Assembly: GCF_009720745.1 (NCBI RefSeq)
Contig: NZ_WNKX01000032.1
Location: 1 to 48,870, forward strand
DNA: 48,870 nt
Origin: Massilia eburnea
GTDB taxonomy: Bacteria > Pseudomonadota > Gammaproteobacteria > Burkholderiales > Burkholderiaceae_D
Reading direction: 5' to 3'
Shown here: one piece after another, positions 34,344 through 43,600 of the stretch
Layout: each line of letters begins with the position of its first letter
How positions within the stretch are numbered: the first letter of the stretch is position 1
The notes under the pieces: generated by a model
The model's input: only the letters and a program-made list of their open reading frames with translations
Told to the model about the DNA's origin: nothing
Database searches by the model: none
Program-made: the position numbers and the translations under genes

Positions 34344-35201
34344 ATGGACGCACATGATCACAGCCTGGCAGCGGATCTCGAAGCTATGATGAACATGGGG
34401 AGTACGCGCCGGCGCTCGCTGCGCCTGCTGCTGGCCGGCGCGGCTTCTCTGCCGCTGCTTGGCTGCGGCGGCGGCTCGGACAGCAGCAGCGGCGAAAGCA
34501 GTAGCGGTACCACCGGCAGCGGCGGCAGTACCGGCAGCACGGCTACGAGCAGCAACTGCTCCGTTATCCCCGAGGAGACGGGCGGTCCATACCCGGGCGA
34601 CGGCACAAACAGCAACGCCAGCGGCATCGTGAACGTGCTGACGCAATCTGGCGTTGTACGCAACGATATCCGCAGCAGTTTCAATGGTCCGACCGGCACT
34701 GCCGCCGGGATCCCCTTGACCATCAAGCTCAAGATCATCAACGCCAACAACGGCTGCGTGGCTGCCGGCAATTTCGCCGTCTACCTGTGGCACTGCGACA
34801 GGGATGGCCGCTACTCGCTGTACTCCAGCGGCGTGACGGACCAGAACTACCTGCGGGGCGTTCAGGAAGCCGATGCCGACGGCAACCTGTCCTTCACGAC
34901 CATTTTCCCAGGCTGCTACGACGGCCGCATGCCTCACGTGCATTTCGAGGTCTACCGCAGCCTGGCGCAAAGCACAAGCGCCGGCAACCGCATCAAGACC
35001 TCGCAATTTACCTTCCCGATGGCGACTTTGAACGAAGTCTATGCAACATCCGGCTATAGCAGCTCGGCCACTAACCTGACGCATATCAGCTACGCCACGG
35101 ACAACATCTTCAGCGACGGCTACTCGCTGCAGCTGGGGACAATGAGTGGCAATGTCGCAGACGGCTACATCGTCACGCTGACAGTCGCAATCGCGGCTTG
35201 A
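34344..35201 (+). CDS. Intradiol ring-cleavage dioxygenase homologue, Tat-exported lipoprotein
   Basis: The 285-residue protein has a twin-arginine region followed by a hydrophobic segment and lipobox (STRRRSLRLLLAGAASLPLLGC, Cys about residue 43). A Ser/Gly-rich linker of some 25 residues follows. The remainder resembles the catalytic domain of protocatechuate/catechol 1,2-dioxygenases: ETGGPYPGDGT, VYLWHCDRDGRYSLYSSG, and GCYDGRMPHVHFEVY with the Tyr, His and His typical of non-haem Fe(III) ligation. Known intradiol enzymes of aromatic degradation are cytoplasmic; exported ones are much less studied. The substrate is unknown. AAAGGAG precedes ATG 34344, 11 bases after the preceding gene. 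Confidence 0.82.
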   Translation: MDAHDHSLAADLEAMMNMGSTRRRSLRLLLAGAASLPLLGCGGGSDSSSGESSSGTTGSGGSTGSTATSSNCSVIPEETGGPYPGDGTNSNASGIVNVLTQSGVVRNDIRSSFNGPTGTAAGIPLTIKLKIINANNGCVAAGNFAVYLWHCDRDGRYSLYSSGVTDQNYLRGVQEADADGNLSFTTIFPGCYDGRMPHVHFEVYRSLAQSTSAGNRIKTSQFTFPMATLNEVYATSGYSSSATNLTHISYATDNIFSDGYSLQLGTMSGNVADGYIVTLTVAIAA

Positions 35202-35206
35202 GCCCT

Positions 35207-35230
35207 TGCCCGAACGTTCGCGTTTGGGCA
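35207..35230 (+). terminator. Hairpin after the dioxygenase gene
   Basis: TGCCCGAACG-TTCG-CGTTTGGGCA forms a 10-bp stem with one G-T pair and a TTCG tetraloop, starting 5 bases after the stop codon. No T tract follows, so termination may be partial or Rho-assisted. Confidence 0.55.
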
Positions 35231-35247
35231 CACTGTGCGCCTTGTGA

Positions 35248-35578
35248 ATGCTCCGATATTCTCTTCGCTTAGTTGCCTTCGTCTATGGGGTGACATTGCT
35301 GGCTCAAGCTTTTGCAGAGGACGGGCGAGCAGGGTGGGGCCTATTTCTGCACTTGCGAGTCGGCTAGGGAGAAACCGAAATTCGTCGTACGAGGCGCATT
35401 GACCATCGTTTCGACAGCCAATGAAATCAGTCAATCGCAGGTCAAGGTCCGTAGAGTTGGCGCGAACTTCGTCATCGATCCATCCGGCATCAGCCGAGAC
35501 TATTGCGGTGCCGGAGCTGAATGGCCGCGTACAATCGCGATTGAACCGGGCAAGAAGAAATGCAAGGTATCCCGCTGA
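35248..35578 (+). pseudogene. Frameshifted small secreted-protein gene
   Basis: An ATG at 35248 opens MLRYSLRLVAFVYGVTLLAQ, a plausible signal peptide, but the frame stops at 35365-35367. The next frame is open from about 35312 to TGA 35576-35578 and reads CTCESAREKPKFVVRGALTI and onward, with three or four cysteines. Removing one G from the GGGG run at 35336-35339 joins the two into a protein of about 109 residues with a signal peptide. This suggests a recent frameshift, a sequencing error in a homopolymer, or slippage. No ribosome-binding site is obvious and the family is not recognised. The rest of the 35202-35822 interval shows only a weak unsupported ORF (35598-35765) and the terminator. 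Confidence 0.45.
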
Positions 35579-35765
35579 TGAGACGTTTTACGCTTAAATG
35601 AGCAGCTCTATGAAAAAGCGAGTAATAAAGCTGCCAGCAGCGACAGGAATTCGCTGCAAGGCGGCCATCAATGGAAATCACTTTTCCTGCCTTCCGGCAC
35701 AAAAATTCGAGTCAAGCGCGGTGCGCCGAAGTCTCCCAATCGATGCCACGGGATTTGGAACCTAA

Positions 35766-35814
35766 AAAAACAAGGCCCGCAGCGGATCTGCATCCGGTGC
35801 GGGCCTTGTTTTTG
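35766..35814. terminator. Strong bidirectional rho-independent terminator
   Basis: AACAAGGCCCGCA (35769-35781) pairs with its complement (35798-35810), with a 16-base loop. A run of A on one side and T on the other give T tracts for both strands. It lies immediately downstream of the decarboxylase gene (minus strand) and closes the plus-strand stretch too. Confidence 0.92.
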
Positions 35815-35822
35815 CGTAACGC

Positions 35823-38078
35823 TTACTGCTTGACGCAATCCACGAAGTAGTCCTTGCGGCCATTGACCTCTCGCTTGACCAGGCCATGCACGTCGGTCTC
35901 AAAGCCAGGGAAGCGTTCGTTGAAGTCGCGTGCGAAGCGCAGGTAGTCGACGATGGTCTTGTTGAAGCGCTCGCCCGGGATCAGCAGCGGAATGCCCGGT
36001 GGGTAAGGCGTCAGCAGGATCGAGGTAATGCGGCCTTCCAGGTCGTCCAGCTGCACGCGTTCGATTTCGCGGTGCGCCATCTTGGCGAAAGCGTCCGACG
36101 GCTTCATCGCAGGCACCATGTCCGAGAGGTACATCTCGGTGGTCAGGCGCGCCACGTCATATGCCTTGTAGAAGTCGTGGATCTGCTGGCACAGGTCGCG
36201 CAGGCCCATTTGTTCGTAGCGCGGGTTGGCAGCCGAGAACTCCGGCAGGATGCGCCACATCGGGGCGTTCTTGTCGTAGTCGTCCTTGAACTGCTGCAGC
36301 GCGGTCAGCAGGGTGTTCCAGCGGCCCTTGGTAATGCCGATGGTGAACATGATGAAGAAGGAGTACAGGCCGCACTTTTCGACGATCACGCCGTGCTCCG
36401 CCAGGTACTTGGTCACGATCGAGGCCGGGATGCCGGTCTCGCCAAACTGGCCGTCCAGCGACAGGCCCGGGTTGACGATGGTGGCTTTGATCGGGTCGAG
36501 CATGTTGAAGCCCGGCTTGAGGTCGCCAAAACCGTGCCACTTCTTGCTGTCCTCAGTGAAGATCCAGTCTTCCTGCGAGCCGATGCCTTCTTCCGCGAAG
36601 CTGTCCGGACCCCAGACCTTGAACCACCAGTCCTGGCCCCATTCCTCGTCAATCTTCTTCATTGCGCGGCGGAAGTCCAGCGCTTCCAGGATGGATTCCT
36701 CCACCAGGGCGGTGCCGCCAGGCGCTTCCATCATGGCCGCAGCGACGTCGCAGGAGGCGATGATCGAGTACTGCGGCGACGTCGAGGTGTGCATCAGGTA
36801 GGCCTCGTTGAAGGCATCCTTGTCCAGCTTGACGGTCTCGGAGTCGCGTACCAGCACCTGCGAAGCTTGCGACAGGCCTGCCAGCAGCTTGTGAGTCGAC
36901 TGGGTCGAGAAGATCATCGATTCTTTTGCGCGCGGGCGGTCCTTGCCGATCGCGTGCATGTTCTTGTAGAAGTCGTGGAAGGTGGCGTGCGGCAGCCAGG
37001 CTTCGTCGAAGTGCAGGGTGTCGATTTTCCCATCCAGCATTTCGCGCAGGGTTTCCACGTTATATACCACGCCGTCATAGGTCGACTGCGTGATGGTCAG
37101 GATGCGCGGCTTCTTGTTGACCGCAGCCTGGGCGAACGGGTTGTTGGCGATCTTGCGCTCGATGCTCTCCATGGTGAACTCTTCGAGCGGGATGGGGCCG
37201 ATGATGCCGAGGTTATTCCGGGTCGGCATCAGGAACACAGGGATCGCGCCGCACATGATGATCGAGTGCAGGATGGATTTGTGACAGTTACGGTCAACCA
37301 CGACGATATCGCCCGGCGCCACGGTCGAGTGCCACACCATCTTGTTGGAGGTGGAGGTGCCGTTGGTGACAAAGTAGGCGTGGTCGGCGTTGTAGATGCG
37401 GGCGGCATTGCGCTCCGACGCAGCGACCGGGCCGGTGTGGTCCAGCAGTTGGCCCAGTTCTTCCACCGCATTGCAGACGTCGGCGCGCAGCATGTTCTCG
37501 CCGAAGAACTGGTGGAACATCTGGCCGATCGGGGACTTCAGGAACGCCACGCCGCCGGAGTGGCCAGGGCAGTGCCAGGAGTAGGAGCCGTCGTTCGCGT
37601 AGTGCACCAGGGCGCGGAAGAAGGGCGGCGCCAGGCTGTCCAGATAGGACTTGGCTTCGCGGATGATGTGGCGCGCCACGAATTCCGGGGTGTCCTCGAA
37701 CATGTGGATGAAGCCGTGCAGTTCGCGCAGGATATCGTTCGGGATGTGGCGCGAAGTGCGGGTCTCGCCGTACAGGTAGATCGGGATGTCCGCGTTCTTA
37801 TAGCGGATTTCCTCGATAAAGGTGCGCAGGGAGGACAGTGCGAAATCGGTCTCCTCCGGACTGCCGGCGCCGAATTCTTCGTCGTCGATCGACAGGACGA
37901 AGGCCGAAGCGCGCGACTGCTGTTGGGCGAACTGGGACAGGTCGCCGTAGCTGGTCACACCAAGGACCTCCATGCCTTCCTTTTCCATCGCCGCTGCCAG
38001 GGCGCGAATACCCAGGCCGGACGTGTTCTCGGAACGGAAATCCTCGTCAATGATGACGATGGGGAAGCGGAATTTCAT
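35823..38078 (-). CDS. Orn/Lys/Arg decarboxylase, PLP-dependent (arginine decarboxylase-like)
   Basis: The 751-residue enzyme belongs to the fold-type I inducible basic amino-acid decarboxylases (AdiA, CadA, SpeC/SpeF). The N-terminal wing domain (about 1-130) starts MKFRFPIVIIDEDFRSENTS. The PLP domain holds VTNGTSTSNKMVWHS, LHFDEAWLPHATFH and the Schiff-base Lys in IFSTQSTHKLLAGLSQASQ (about residue 393). A C-terminal domain follows. Length is closest to AdiA (about 755), but substrate choice among arginine, lysine and ornithine is uncertain. GGAGA lies upstream of ATG 38078. No antiporter gene is adjacent, unlike acid-resistance operons, so a polyamine-biosynthesis role is equally possible. 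Confidence 0.9.
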   Translation of the reverse strand: MKFRFPIVIIDEDFRSENTSGLGIRALAAAMEKEGMEVLGVTSYGDLSQFAQQQSRASAFVLSIDDEEFGAGSPEETDFALSSLRTFIEEIRYKNADIPIYLYGETRTSRHIPNDILRELHGFIHMFEDTPEFVARHIIREAKSYLDSLAPPFFRALVHYANDGSYSWHCPGHSGGVAFLKSPIGQMFHQFFGENMLRADVCNAVEELGQLLDHTGPVAASERNAARIYNADHAYFVTNGTSTSNKMVWHSTVAPGDIVVVDRNCHKSILHSIIMCGAIPVFLMPTRNNLGIIGPIPLEEFTMESIERKIANNPFAQAAVNKKPRILTITQSTYDGVVYNVETLREMLDGKIDTLHFDEAWLPHATFHDFYKNMHAIGKDRPRAKESMIFSTQSTHKLLAGLSQASQVLVRDSETVKLDKDAFNEAYLMHTSTSPQYSIIASCDVAAAMMEAPGGTALVEESILEALDFRRAMKKIDEEWGQDWWFKVWGPDSFAEEGIGSQEDWIFTEDSKKWHGFGDLKPGFNMLDPIKATIVNPGLSLDGQFGETGIPASIVTKYLAEHGVIVEKCGLYSFFIMFTIGITKGRWNTLLTALQQFKDDYDKNAPMWRILPEFSAANPRYEQMGLRDLCQQIHDFYKAYDVARLTTEMYLSDMVPAMKPSDAFAKMAHREIERVQLDDLEGRITSILLTPYPPGIPLLIPGERFNKTIVDYLRFARDFNERFPGFETDVHGLVKREVNGRKDYFVDCVKQ

Positions 38079-38163
38079 CGATGATCTCCAGGCGCGACCA
38101 AGCGCCTCAAAAAAATAAGACCGGGAGTATCGCAGATTTTGCGATCCCGGTGTTAAAAAAACC

Positions 38164-38234
38164 AAAACCGGTAAGCCGGTGTCAGACCCACAGGGTCAGA
38201 CACCAGCCCTGCGGCAGCCGCGTAGACCGGTTTT
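38164..38234. repeat. Nested inverted repeats: dispersed GGTGTCAGACCC palindrome inside an AAAACCGGT/ACCGGTTTT stem
   Basis: A perfect 12-bp inverted repeat (38178-38189 and 38193-38204, loop ACA) lies inside an outer perfect 9-bp repeat (38164-38172 and 38226-38234). On the minus strand the outer arm overlaps the DUF4337 stop codon and the structure ends in a T-rich tract, so the outer stem looks like a terminator into which the inner palindrome has been placed. The half-site GGTATCTGACCC recurs at 128-139. Confidence 0.8.
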
Positions 38235-38796
38235 AGAGTGCAGCCACCACGCCCAGCCCGATGCCTACAGCCGCCACCGCATAAGTGCCATACATCAGCC
38301 ACTTACGATGGGTCAGCAGGGTAATCGCAGCCAGCGCGATGGCGATTTGCTCCGCCGTGGTGGCCAGCGCCCACTGGTGGTGCTTGTGCAGCGCGTGGTC
38401 CGATTCATGGTCCCATTCCGCCGACTTGGCTTCCCACTTCTCGGCATCCTGCTTGATCGCTTCCTTTTCTTCCTTATAGCGCGCCACGTCGGCCTTGTAT
38501 TTCTCAGGATCGACGTTCGGCAGCGTCATGGCCAGTTCCGCCAGGTTCTGCTTGGCCGACTTGGACTGGTAATAGTTCCAGCGGTTGGCCGCTTCGGTCT
38601 TGGCAATGGCCGCATTGTTCTTGAACAGGGCCGCATCGTTCTGCGTAGCACCGCCCTGGTAGCCGAAGATTGCGCCCACCGTGGCCAGGATCGCCGTGGT
38701 TACTGCGATATTGCCGGAAAATTTATCGTTGCTGTGTGCTGCGTGTTCCACGGCGTGGTCGTGCGGGCCGTGGACGTGAAAACCGTGTCCGGACAT
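38233..38796 (-). CDS. DUF4337 family membrane protein
   Basis: The 187-residue protein has a His-rich N terminus (MSGHGFHVHGPHDHAVEHAAH), TM1 (about residues 30-48, NIAVTTAILATVGAIFGYQGG), a long charged helical middle (KYKADVARYKEEKEAIKQDAEKWE) and two C-terminal TM segments (ALATTAEQIAIALAAITLLT and GTYAVAAVGIGLGVVAAL). This matches DUF4337, a proteobacterial family of unknown function. The His cluster could bind metal, but this is a guess. It starts 3 bases after the folA stop, so the two are probably co-transcribed. Confidence 0.85.
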   Translation of the reverse strand: MSGHGFHVHGPHDHAVEHAAHSNDKFSGNIAVTTAILATVGAIFGYQGGATQNDAALFKNNAAIAKTEAANRWNYYQSKSAKQNLAELAMTLPNVDPEKYKADVARYKEEKEAIKQDAEKWEAKSAEWDHESDHALHKHHQWALATTAEQIAIALAAITLLTHRKWLMYGTYAVAAVGIGLGVVAAL

Positions 38797-38799
38797 GTT

Positions 38800-39282
38800 C
38801 TAGTTCCTGGTGTAGGTGATAAATGCGTAAGGCAGCCCGGCTGCCGAAACGTGTTCTTCCCGCGCCACTTCCTGCCATGCGCCCGCCGGCAGTTCGGGGA
38901 AGAAGGCATCGCATGCATAGTTTTGGGCGATGCGGGTAATTACAAGCTTGTCAACCAGGGACAGCGCTTGCTCGAAAATCTGCCCGCCGCCGATCACGAA
39001 TGCCTCGTCCACGCCATCAACCATGGACAGCGACTCTTGCAGCGAAGCGGCACGCTCCACGCCTTCATGCCGCCATTCGGCGTTGCGGCTGATGACGATA
39101 TTGCGGCGGTTAGGCAAAGGGCGGCCGATCGAGTCGAAGGTCTTGCGGCCCATGATAATCGGGTGGCCCGAAGTCAGGCGCTTGAAGTGCGCCAAGTCCT
39201 CCGGCAGGTGCCACGGCAGGGTGTTGTTGATGCCAATGCCATTACTGGCGTCCGTGGCAACGATGATGGTCAGATTTGTCAT
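38800..39282 (-). CDS. folA: Dihydrofolate reductase
   Basis: The 160-residue enzyme reduces dihydrofolate to tetrahydrofolate with NADPH. Marks are GIGINNTLPWHLPEDLAHFK (active-site acid in PEDLAHFK), IIMGRKTFDSIGRPLPNRRN and FVIGGGQIFEQAL. Length fits (about 159-165). ATG 39282 has no Shine-Dalgarno sequence, but a TATAAT at 39295-39290 (minus strand) lies only 7 bases upstream, suggesting a leaderless transcript; the -35 is weak. It reads with DUF4337 and is divergent from carA. thyA, which generates its substrate, lies 8.4 kb away on the same strand. Confidence 0.96.
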   Translation of the reverse strand: MTNLTIIVATDASNGIGINNTLPWHLPEDLAHFKRLTSGHPIIMGRKTFDSIGRPLPNRRNIVISRNAEWRHEGVERAASLQESLSMVDGVDEAFVIGGGQIFEQALSLVDKLVITRIAQNYACDAFFPELPAGAWQEVAREEHVSAAGLPYAFITYTRN

Positions 39283-39432
39283 GGCCGACATTATATATCG
39301 GAGCACTTTGCAATCTGGTCACGTTGCGGAATTGCGCCATCGCAAGTTTTATTTGGCCCAGAACGGGCACTTGTGAAATTTCGAGAGTTTTGTCCGGGGT
39401 TGCCTGACGTATCGTACTTTCAGCGCGCTAGG

Positions 39433-39450
39433 AATTACTGCTGAGTAATT
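39433..39450 (+). promoter_or_regulatory. Inverted repeat in the carA leader
   Basis: AATTACT-GCTG-AGTAATT is a perfect 7-bp inverted repeat 45 bases upstream of carA, in the 212-base gap between the divergent folA and carA. It could be an operator or a leader hairpin. It does not match an ArgR or PurR box that I can recognise. Confidence 0.4.
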
Positions 39451-39494
39451 TCGATTGTAGGTTTCATAACGATACGGAGCAGGAGAACCCCCTG

Positions 39495-40652
39495 ATGAAA
39501 CACCCACTCAAGCATCCCAATGGGAATGCCGGGCGCGCTATTCTCGCCCTGGCCGACGGCACTCTTTTCGAGGGCGTCGCGATCGGCGCCAAGGGCGCCA
39601 CGGCCGGCGAAGTTGTCTTCAATACGGCCATGAGCGGCTACCAGGAAATCCTGAGTGACCCAAGCTACAGCCGCCAGATTGTCACGCTGACTTACCCGCA
39701 CATCGGCAACACCGGTGTCAACCGTGAAGACGTGGAAGCTTCGCGCATCCACGCCGCAGGGCTGGTGGTGAAGGACGTGCCTTTCCTGGCATCGAATTTC
39801 CGTTCCGAACAGGACTTGCAGTCCTGGCTGGCGGAGCAGGGCGTGGTGGCGATCGCGGGCATCGATACCCGCAAGCTGACGCGCATCCTGCGTGAAAAAG
39901 GCGCGCAGTCCGGCGCCATCGTTGCCGGCGCCTCGGCCGAGGAAGCGCTGCGCATGGCGCGCGAGTTCCCGGGCCTGGCCGGCATGGACCTGGCGCAAAC
40001 CGTCAGCACCGCAGCACCTTACGAATGGACCGAAACGGAATGGATGCTGGGCCATGGCCATGGCCGCCAGTTGCAGCCCGGCTGTCACGTGGTGGCCTTC
40101 GACTTTGGCGTGAAGGCCAATATCCTGCGCATGCTGGCTCAGCGCGGCTGCCGCGTCACGGTGCTGCCGGCAAAGGCAGGCGCCGCCGCCGCACTGGCGC
40201 TGCGCCCGGACGGCGTCTTCCTGTCCAACGGGCCCGGCGATCCTCAACCCTGCGACTACGCGATCGAAGCAACCCGCGAACTGATTGAGCGCGGCGTGCC
40301 GACTTTCGGCATTTGCCTGGGCCACCAGATCATGGCGCTGGCTTCCGGCGCACGCACGCTGAAGATGAAGTTCGGCCACCACGGCGCCAACCATCCGGTG
40401 CAGGATGTGGAAACCGGCCGCGTGATGATCACCTCGCAGAATCACGGCTTTGCGGTCGATCCCGACTCGCTCCCGAATAACTGCGCAGTCACTCACATAT
40501 CCCTGTTCGACGGCTCGCTGCAAGGTTTCCGCCGCACCGACAAGCCAGCCTTCTGCTTCCAGGGCCACCCGGAAGCATCGCCGGGCCCGCATGACCTGGC
40601 GCCGCTTTTCGACCGCTTCGTTGGCATGATGGAGACCGCGCGTCATGGCTAA
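39495..40652 (+). CDS. carA: Carbamoyl-phosphate synthase small (glutaminase) subunit
   Basis: The 385-residue subunit hydrolyses glutamine and channels ammonia to CarB. The N-terminal CarA domain (ALADGTLFEGVAIG, NTAMSGYQEILSDPSY, GIDTRKLTRILREKG) is followed by the class I amidotransferase domain with the nucleophile in FGICLGHQIMALA (Cys about residue 274), and with ITSQNHGFAVD and the catalytic HPE in FCFQGHPEASPGPHD. All catalytic residues are present. AGGAGAA precedes ATG 39495. It overlaps carB by 8 bases. Betaproteobacteria usually have carA-carB followed by greA; that neighbour is absent here, so this may be an additional copy. Confidence 0.95.
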   Translation: MKHPLKHPNGNAGRAILALADGTLFEGVAIGAKGATAGEVVFNTAMSGYQEILSDPSYSRQIVTLTYPHIGNTGVNREDVEASRIHAAGLVVKDVPFLASNFRSEQDLQSWLAEQGVVAIAGIDTRKLTRILREKGAQSGAIVAGASAEEALRMAREFPGLAGMDLAQTVSTAAPYEWTETEWMLGHGHGRQLQPGCHVVAFDFGVKANILRMLAQRGCRVTVLPAKAGAAAALALRPDGVFLSNGPGDPQPCDYAIEATRELIERGVPTFGICLGHQIMALASGARTLKMKFGHHGANHPVQDVETGRVMITSQNHGFAVDPDSLPNNCAVTHISLFDGSLQGFRRTDKPAFCFQGHPEASPGPHDLAPLFDRFVGMMETARHG

Positions 40653-43600
40653 GCGTACCGACATCCAGCGCATCCTGATCATCGGCGCCGGCCCGATCGT
40701 GATCGGCCAGGCCTGCGAATTCGATTACTCCGGCGCCCAAGCGTGCAAGGCACTGCGCGAAGAGGGCTACGAGGTGGTGCTGGTGAACAGCAACCCGGCT
40801 ACCATCATGACCGACCCCGGCATGGCCGACGTCACCTATATCGAACCGGTCACCTGGGAAACGGTGGCGCGCATCATCGAGAAGGAACGTCCGCAAGCCG
40901 TCCTGCCGACCATGGGCGGCCAGACCGCCCTCAATTGCGCCCTGGACCTGCACCGTCATGGTGTGCTGGACGCCTTCAACGTCGAGCTGATCGGCGCCAC
41001 GCCGGAAGCGATCGACCGCGCCGAGGACCGCGCCAAGTTCAAGGAAGCCATGGGGCGCATCGGCCTGGAATCCGCCCGTTCCAGCATCGCCCACACCATG
41101 GCCGAAGCCTGGCAGGCGCAGGAGAAGCTGGGCTTCCCGGTCATCATCCGCCCTTCGTTCACGATGGGCGGAAGCGGTGGCGGCATCGCCCGCAATGCCG
41201 ATGAATTTACCGCCATCTGCCTGCGCGGCCTGGAACTGTCGCCCACTTCCGAATTGCTGATCGAAGAATCGCTGATCGGCTGGAAAGAGTTCGAGATGGA
41301 AGTGGTGCGCGACCGCAAGGATAACTGCATCATCGTTTGCTCGATTGAGAACCTGGACCCGATGGGCGTGCATACCGGCGACTCCATCACTGTCGCACCG
41401 GCCCAGACCCTGACGGACAAGGAATACCAGGTCATGCGCGACGCCGCGCTGGAAGTGCTGCGTGAAATCGGCGTGGACACCGGCGGCTCGAACGTGCAGT
41501 TCGCCGTCAATCCGGAAAACGGCCGCATGATCGTGATTGAAATGAATCCGCGCGTGTCGCGCTCCTCTGCGCTGGCGTCGAAGGCAACCGGCTTCCCGAT
41601 TGCCCGCGTAGCCGCCAAGCTGGCGGTAGGCTTTACGCTGGATGAACTGCAGAACGACATTACCGGCGGCGCCACGCCGGCCTCCTTCGAACCCGCCATC
41701 GATTATGTGGTAACCAAGATCCCGCGCTTCGCTTTCGAAAAGTTCGCCGGCGCAAACGACCGCTTGACCACGCAAATGAAATCGGTGGGTGAGGTGATGG
41801 CCATGGGCCGCACCTTCCAGGAATCGTTCCAGAAAGCCTTGCGCGGCCTGGACGTCGGCGTGGACGGCTTGCAGCGCATCGCCACCGGCCGCGACGTGAT
41901 CGAGCAGGAACTGCGCCTGCCGGGCCCGCAGCGCATCTGGTACGTTGGCGAAGCGTTTGCCCAAGGCATGTCGCTGGTTGAAGTGAACCGCCTGTCGCAT
42001 ATCGATCCCTGGTTCCTGGCCCAGATCCAGGACCTGGTGGAAGTGGAGGAATGGGTGGCCACGCAGCAGCTGGGCGGCTTCGACCGCCATGTGCTGCGCT
42101 GCCTGAAACAGCAAGGCTTCAGCGACCGCCGCCTGGCGCATCTGTTGGGGGTACATGAAGACGCGGTCCGGGCGCAGCGCCATGCGCAAGGCATCCGTCC
42201 GGTCTACAAGCGTGTCGACACCTGCGCCGGAGAATTCGCTTCGCACACCGCCTATATGTACTCGACCTACGACGAGGAATGCGAGGCGCAGCCGACCAAT
42301 GCGCGCAAGATCATGGTGCTGGGCGGCGGCCCGAACCGGATCGGCCAGGGCATTGAGTTTGATTACTGCTGCGTGCATGCCGCGCTGGCAATGCGCGAAG
42401 ACGGCTACGAGACCATCATGGTCAACTGCAATCCTGAGACAGTGTCGACCGACTACGACACGTCCGACCGCCTGTATTTCGAGTCGCTGACGCTGGAAGA
42501 CGTGCTGGAAATCGTCGCCCTGGAAAATCCGGAAGGCGTGATCGTGCAGTATGGCGGCCAGACCCCTCTCAAGCTGGCATTGGCGCTGGAAGCCAACGGC
42601 GTGCCCGTCATCGGCACTTCGCCCGACATGATCGATGCCGCAGAAGACCGCGAACGGTTCCAGAAGCTGCTGTTCGAGCTCGATTTGCGCCAGCCATCCA
42701 ACCGCACCGCCCGCACCGAGCTGGAAGCCGTCGCCATGGCGGAGGAAATCGGCTATCCGCTGGTGGTGCGGCCGTCTTATGTGCTGGGCGGACGGGCCAT
42801 GGAAATCGTCCACGAAAGGGCCGACCTCGAGCGCTATATGCGCGAAGCGGTGAAGGTCTCGCACGATTCGCCGGTGCTGCTGGACCGCTTCCTGAACGAC
42901 GCGATTGAAGTCGATGTCGACTGCGTGAGCGACGGCGTGGACGTGGTGATCGGTGGCGTCATGGAGCACGTGGAGCAGGCCGGGATCCACTCCGGCGATT
43001 CCGCCTGTAGCCTCCCGCCATATTCGCTGGCCGACAGCACGGTGGCCGAAATCAAGCGCCAGACAGTGCGGCTGGCGCGCGGCCTTGACGTGGTGGGCCT
43101 GATGAACGTGCAGTTTGCCGTGCAGCGCCAGAAGGCCGACGGCCGCATGGTGGACCGGATCTTTGTGCTGGAAGTGAATCCGCGCGCCTCGCGCACCGTC
43201 CCCTTCGTCTCCAAGGCAACCGGCATCCAGCTGGCCAAAGTAGCCGCGCGCTGCATGGCCGGCCGTTCGCTGGCAGCGCAGGGCGTGGTGCAGGAAGTGA
43301 TTCCGCCTTATTACAGCGTCAAGGAGTCCGTATTGCCGTTTGCGAAGTTCCCTGGGGTCGACACGATCCTTGGGCCGGAAATGAAATCCACCGGTGAGGT
43401 CATGGGTACCGGTCCGACCTTCGGCGAGGCTTTCCTGAAGGCGGAGCTGGGCGCCGGCGTGCGCATTCCCGAGCAAGGCCACGTGTACATGCGGGTGCGC
43501 AAGGCCGACCAGGCGCGCGCCGTAGCACTGGCGCGCGAACTGGCCGACGCCGGGTATTCCCTGTGCGCCAGCGAAGTGACGGCGGCCGTGCTGGAAGCGG

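Noticed and set aside
35598..35765. 55-codon ORF starting ATG 35598
   Set aside because: No ribosome-binding site, no recognisable motif and no conserved context; too weak to call.
35886..38084. 732-codon open frame antisense to the decarboxylase
   Set aside because: Same GC-driven shadow effect; the minus strand has the conserved PLP-enzyme motifs.
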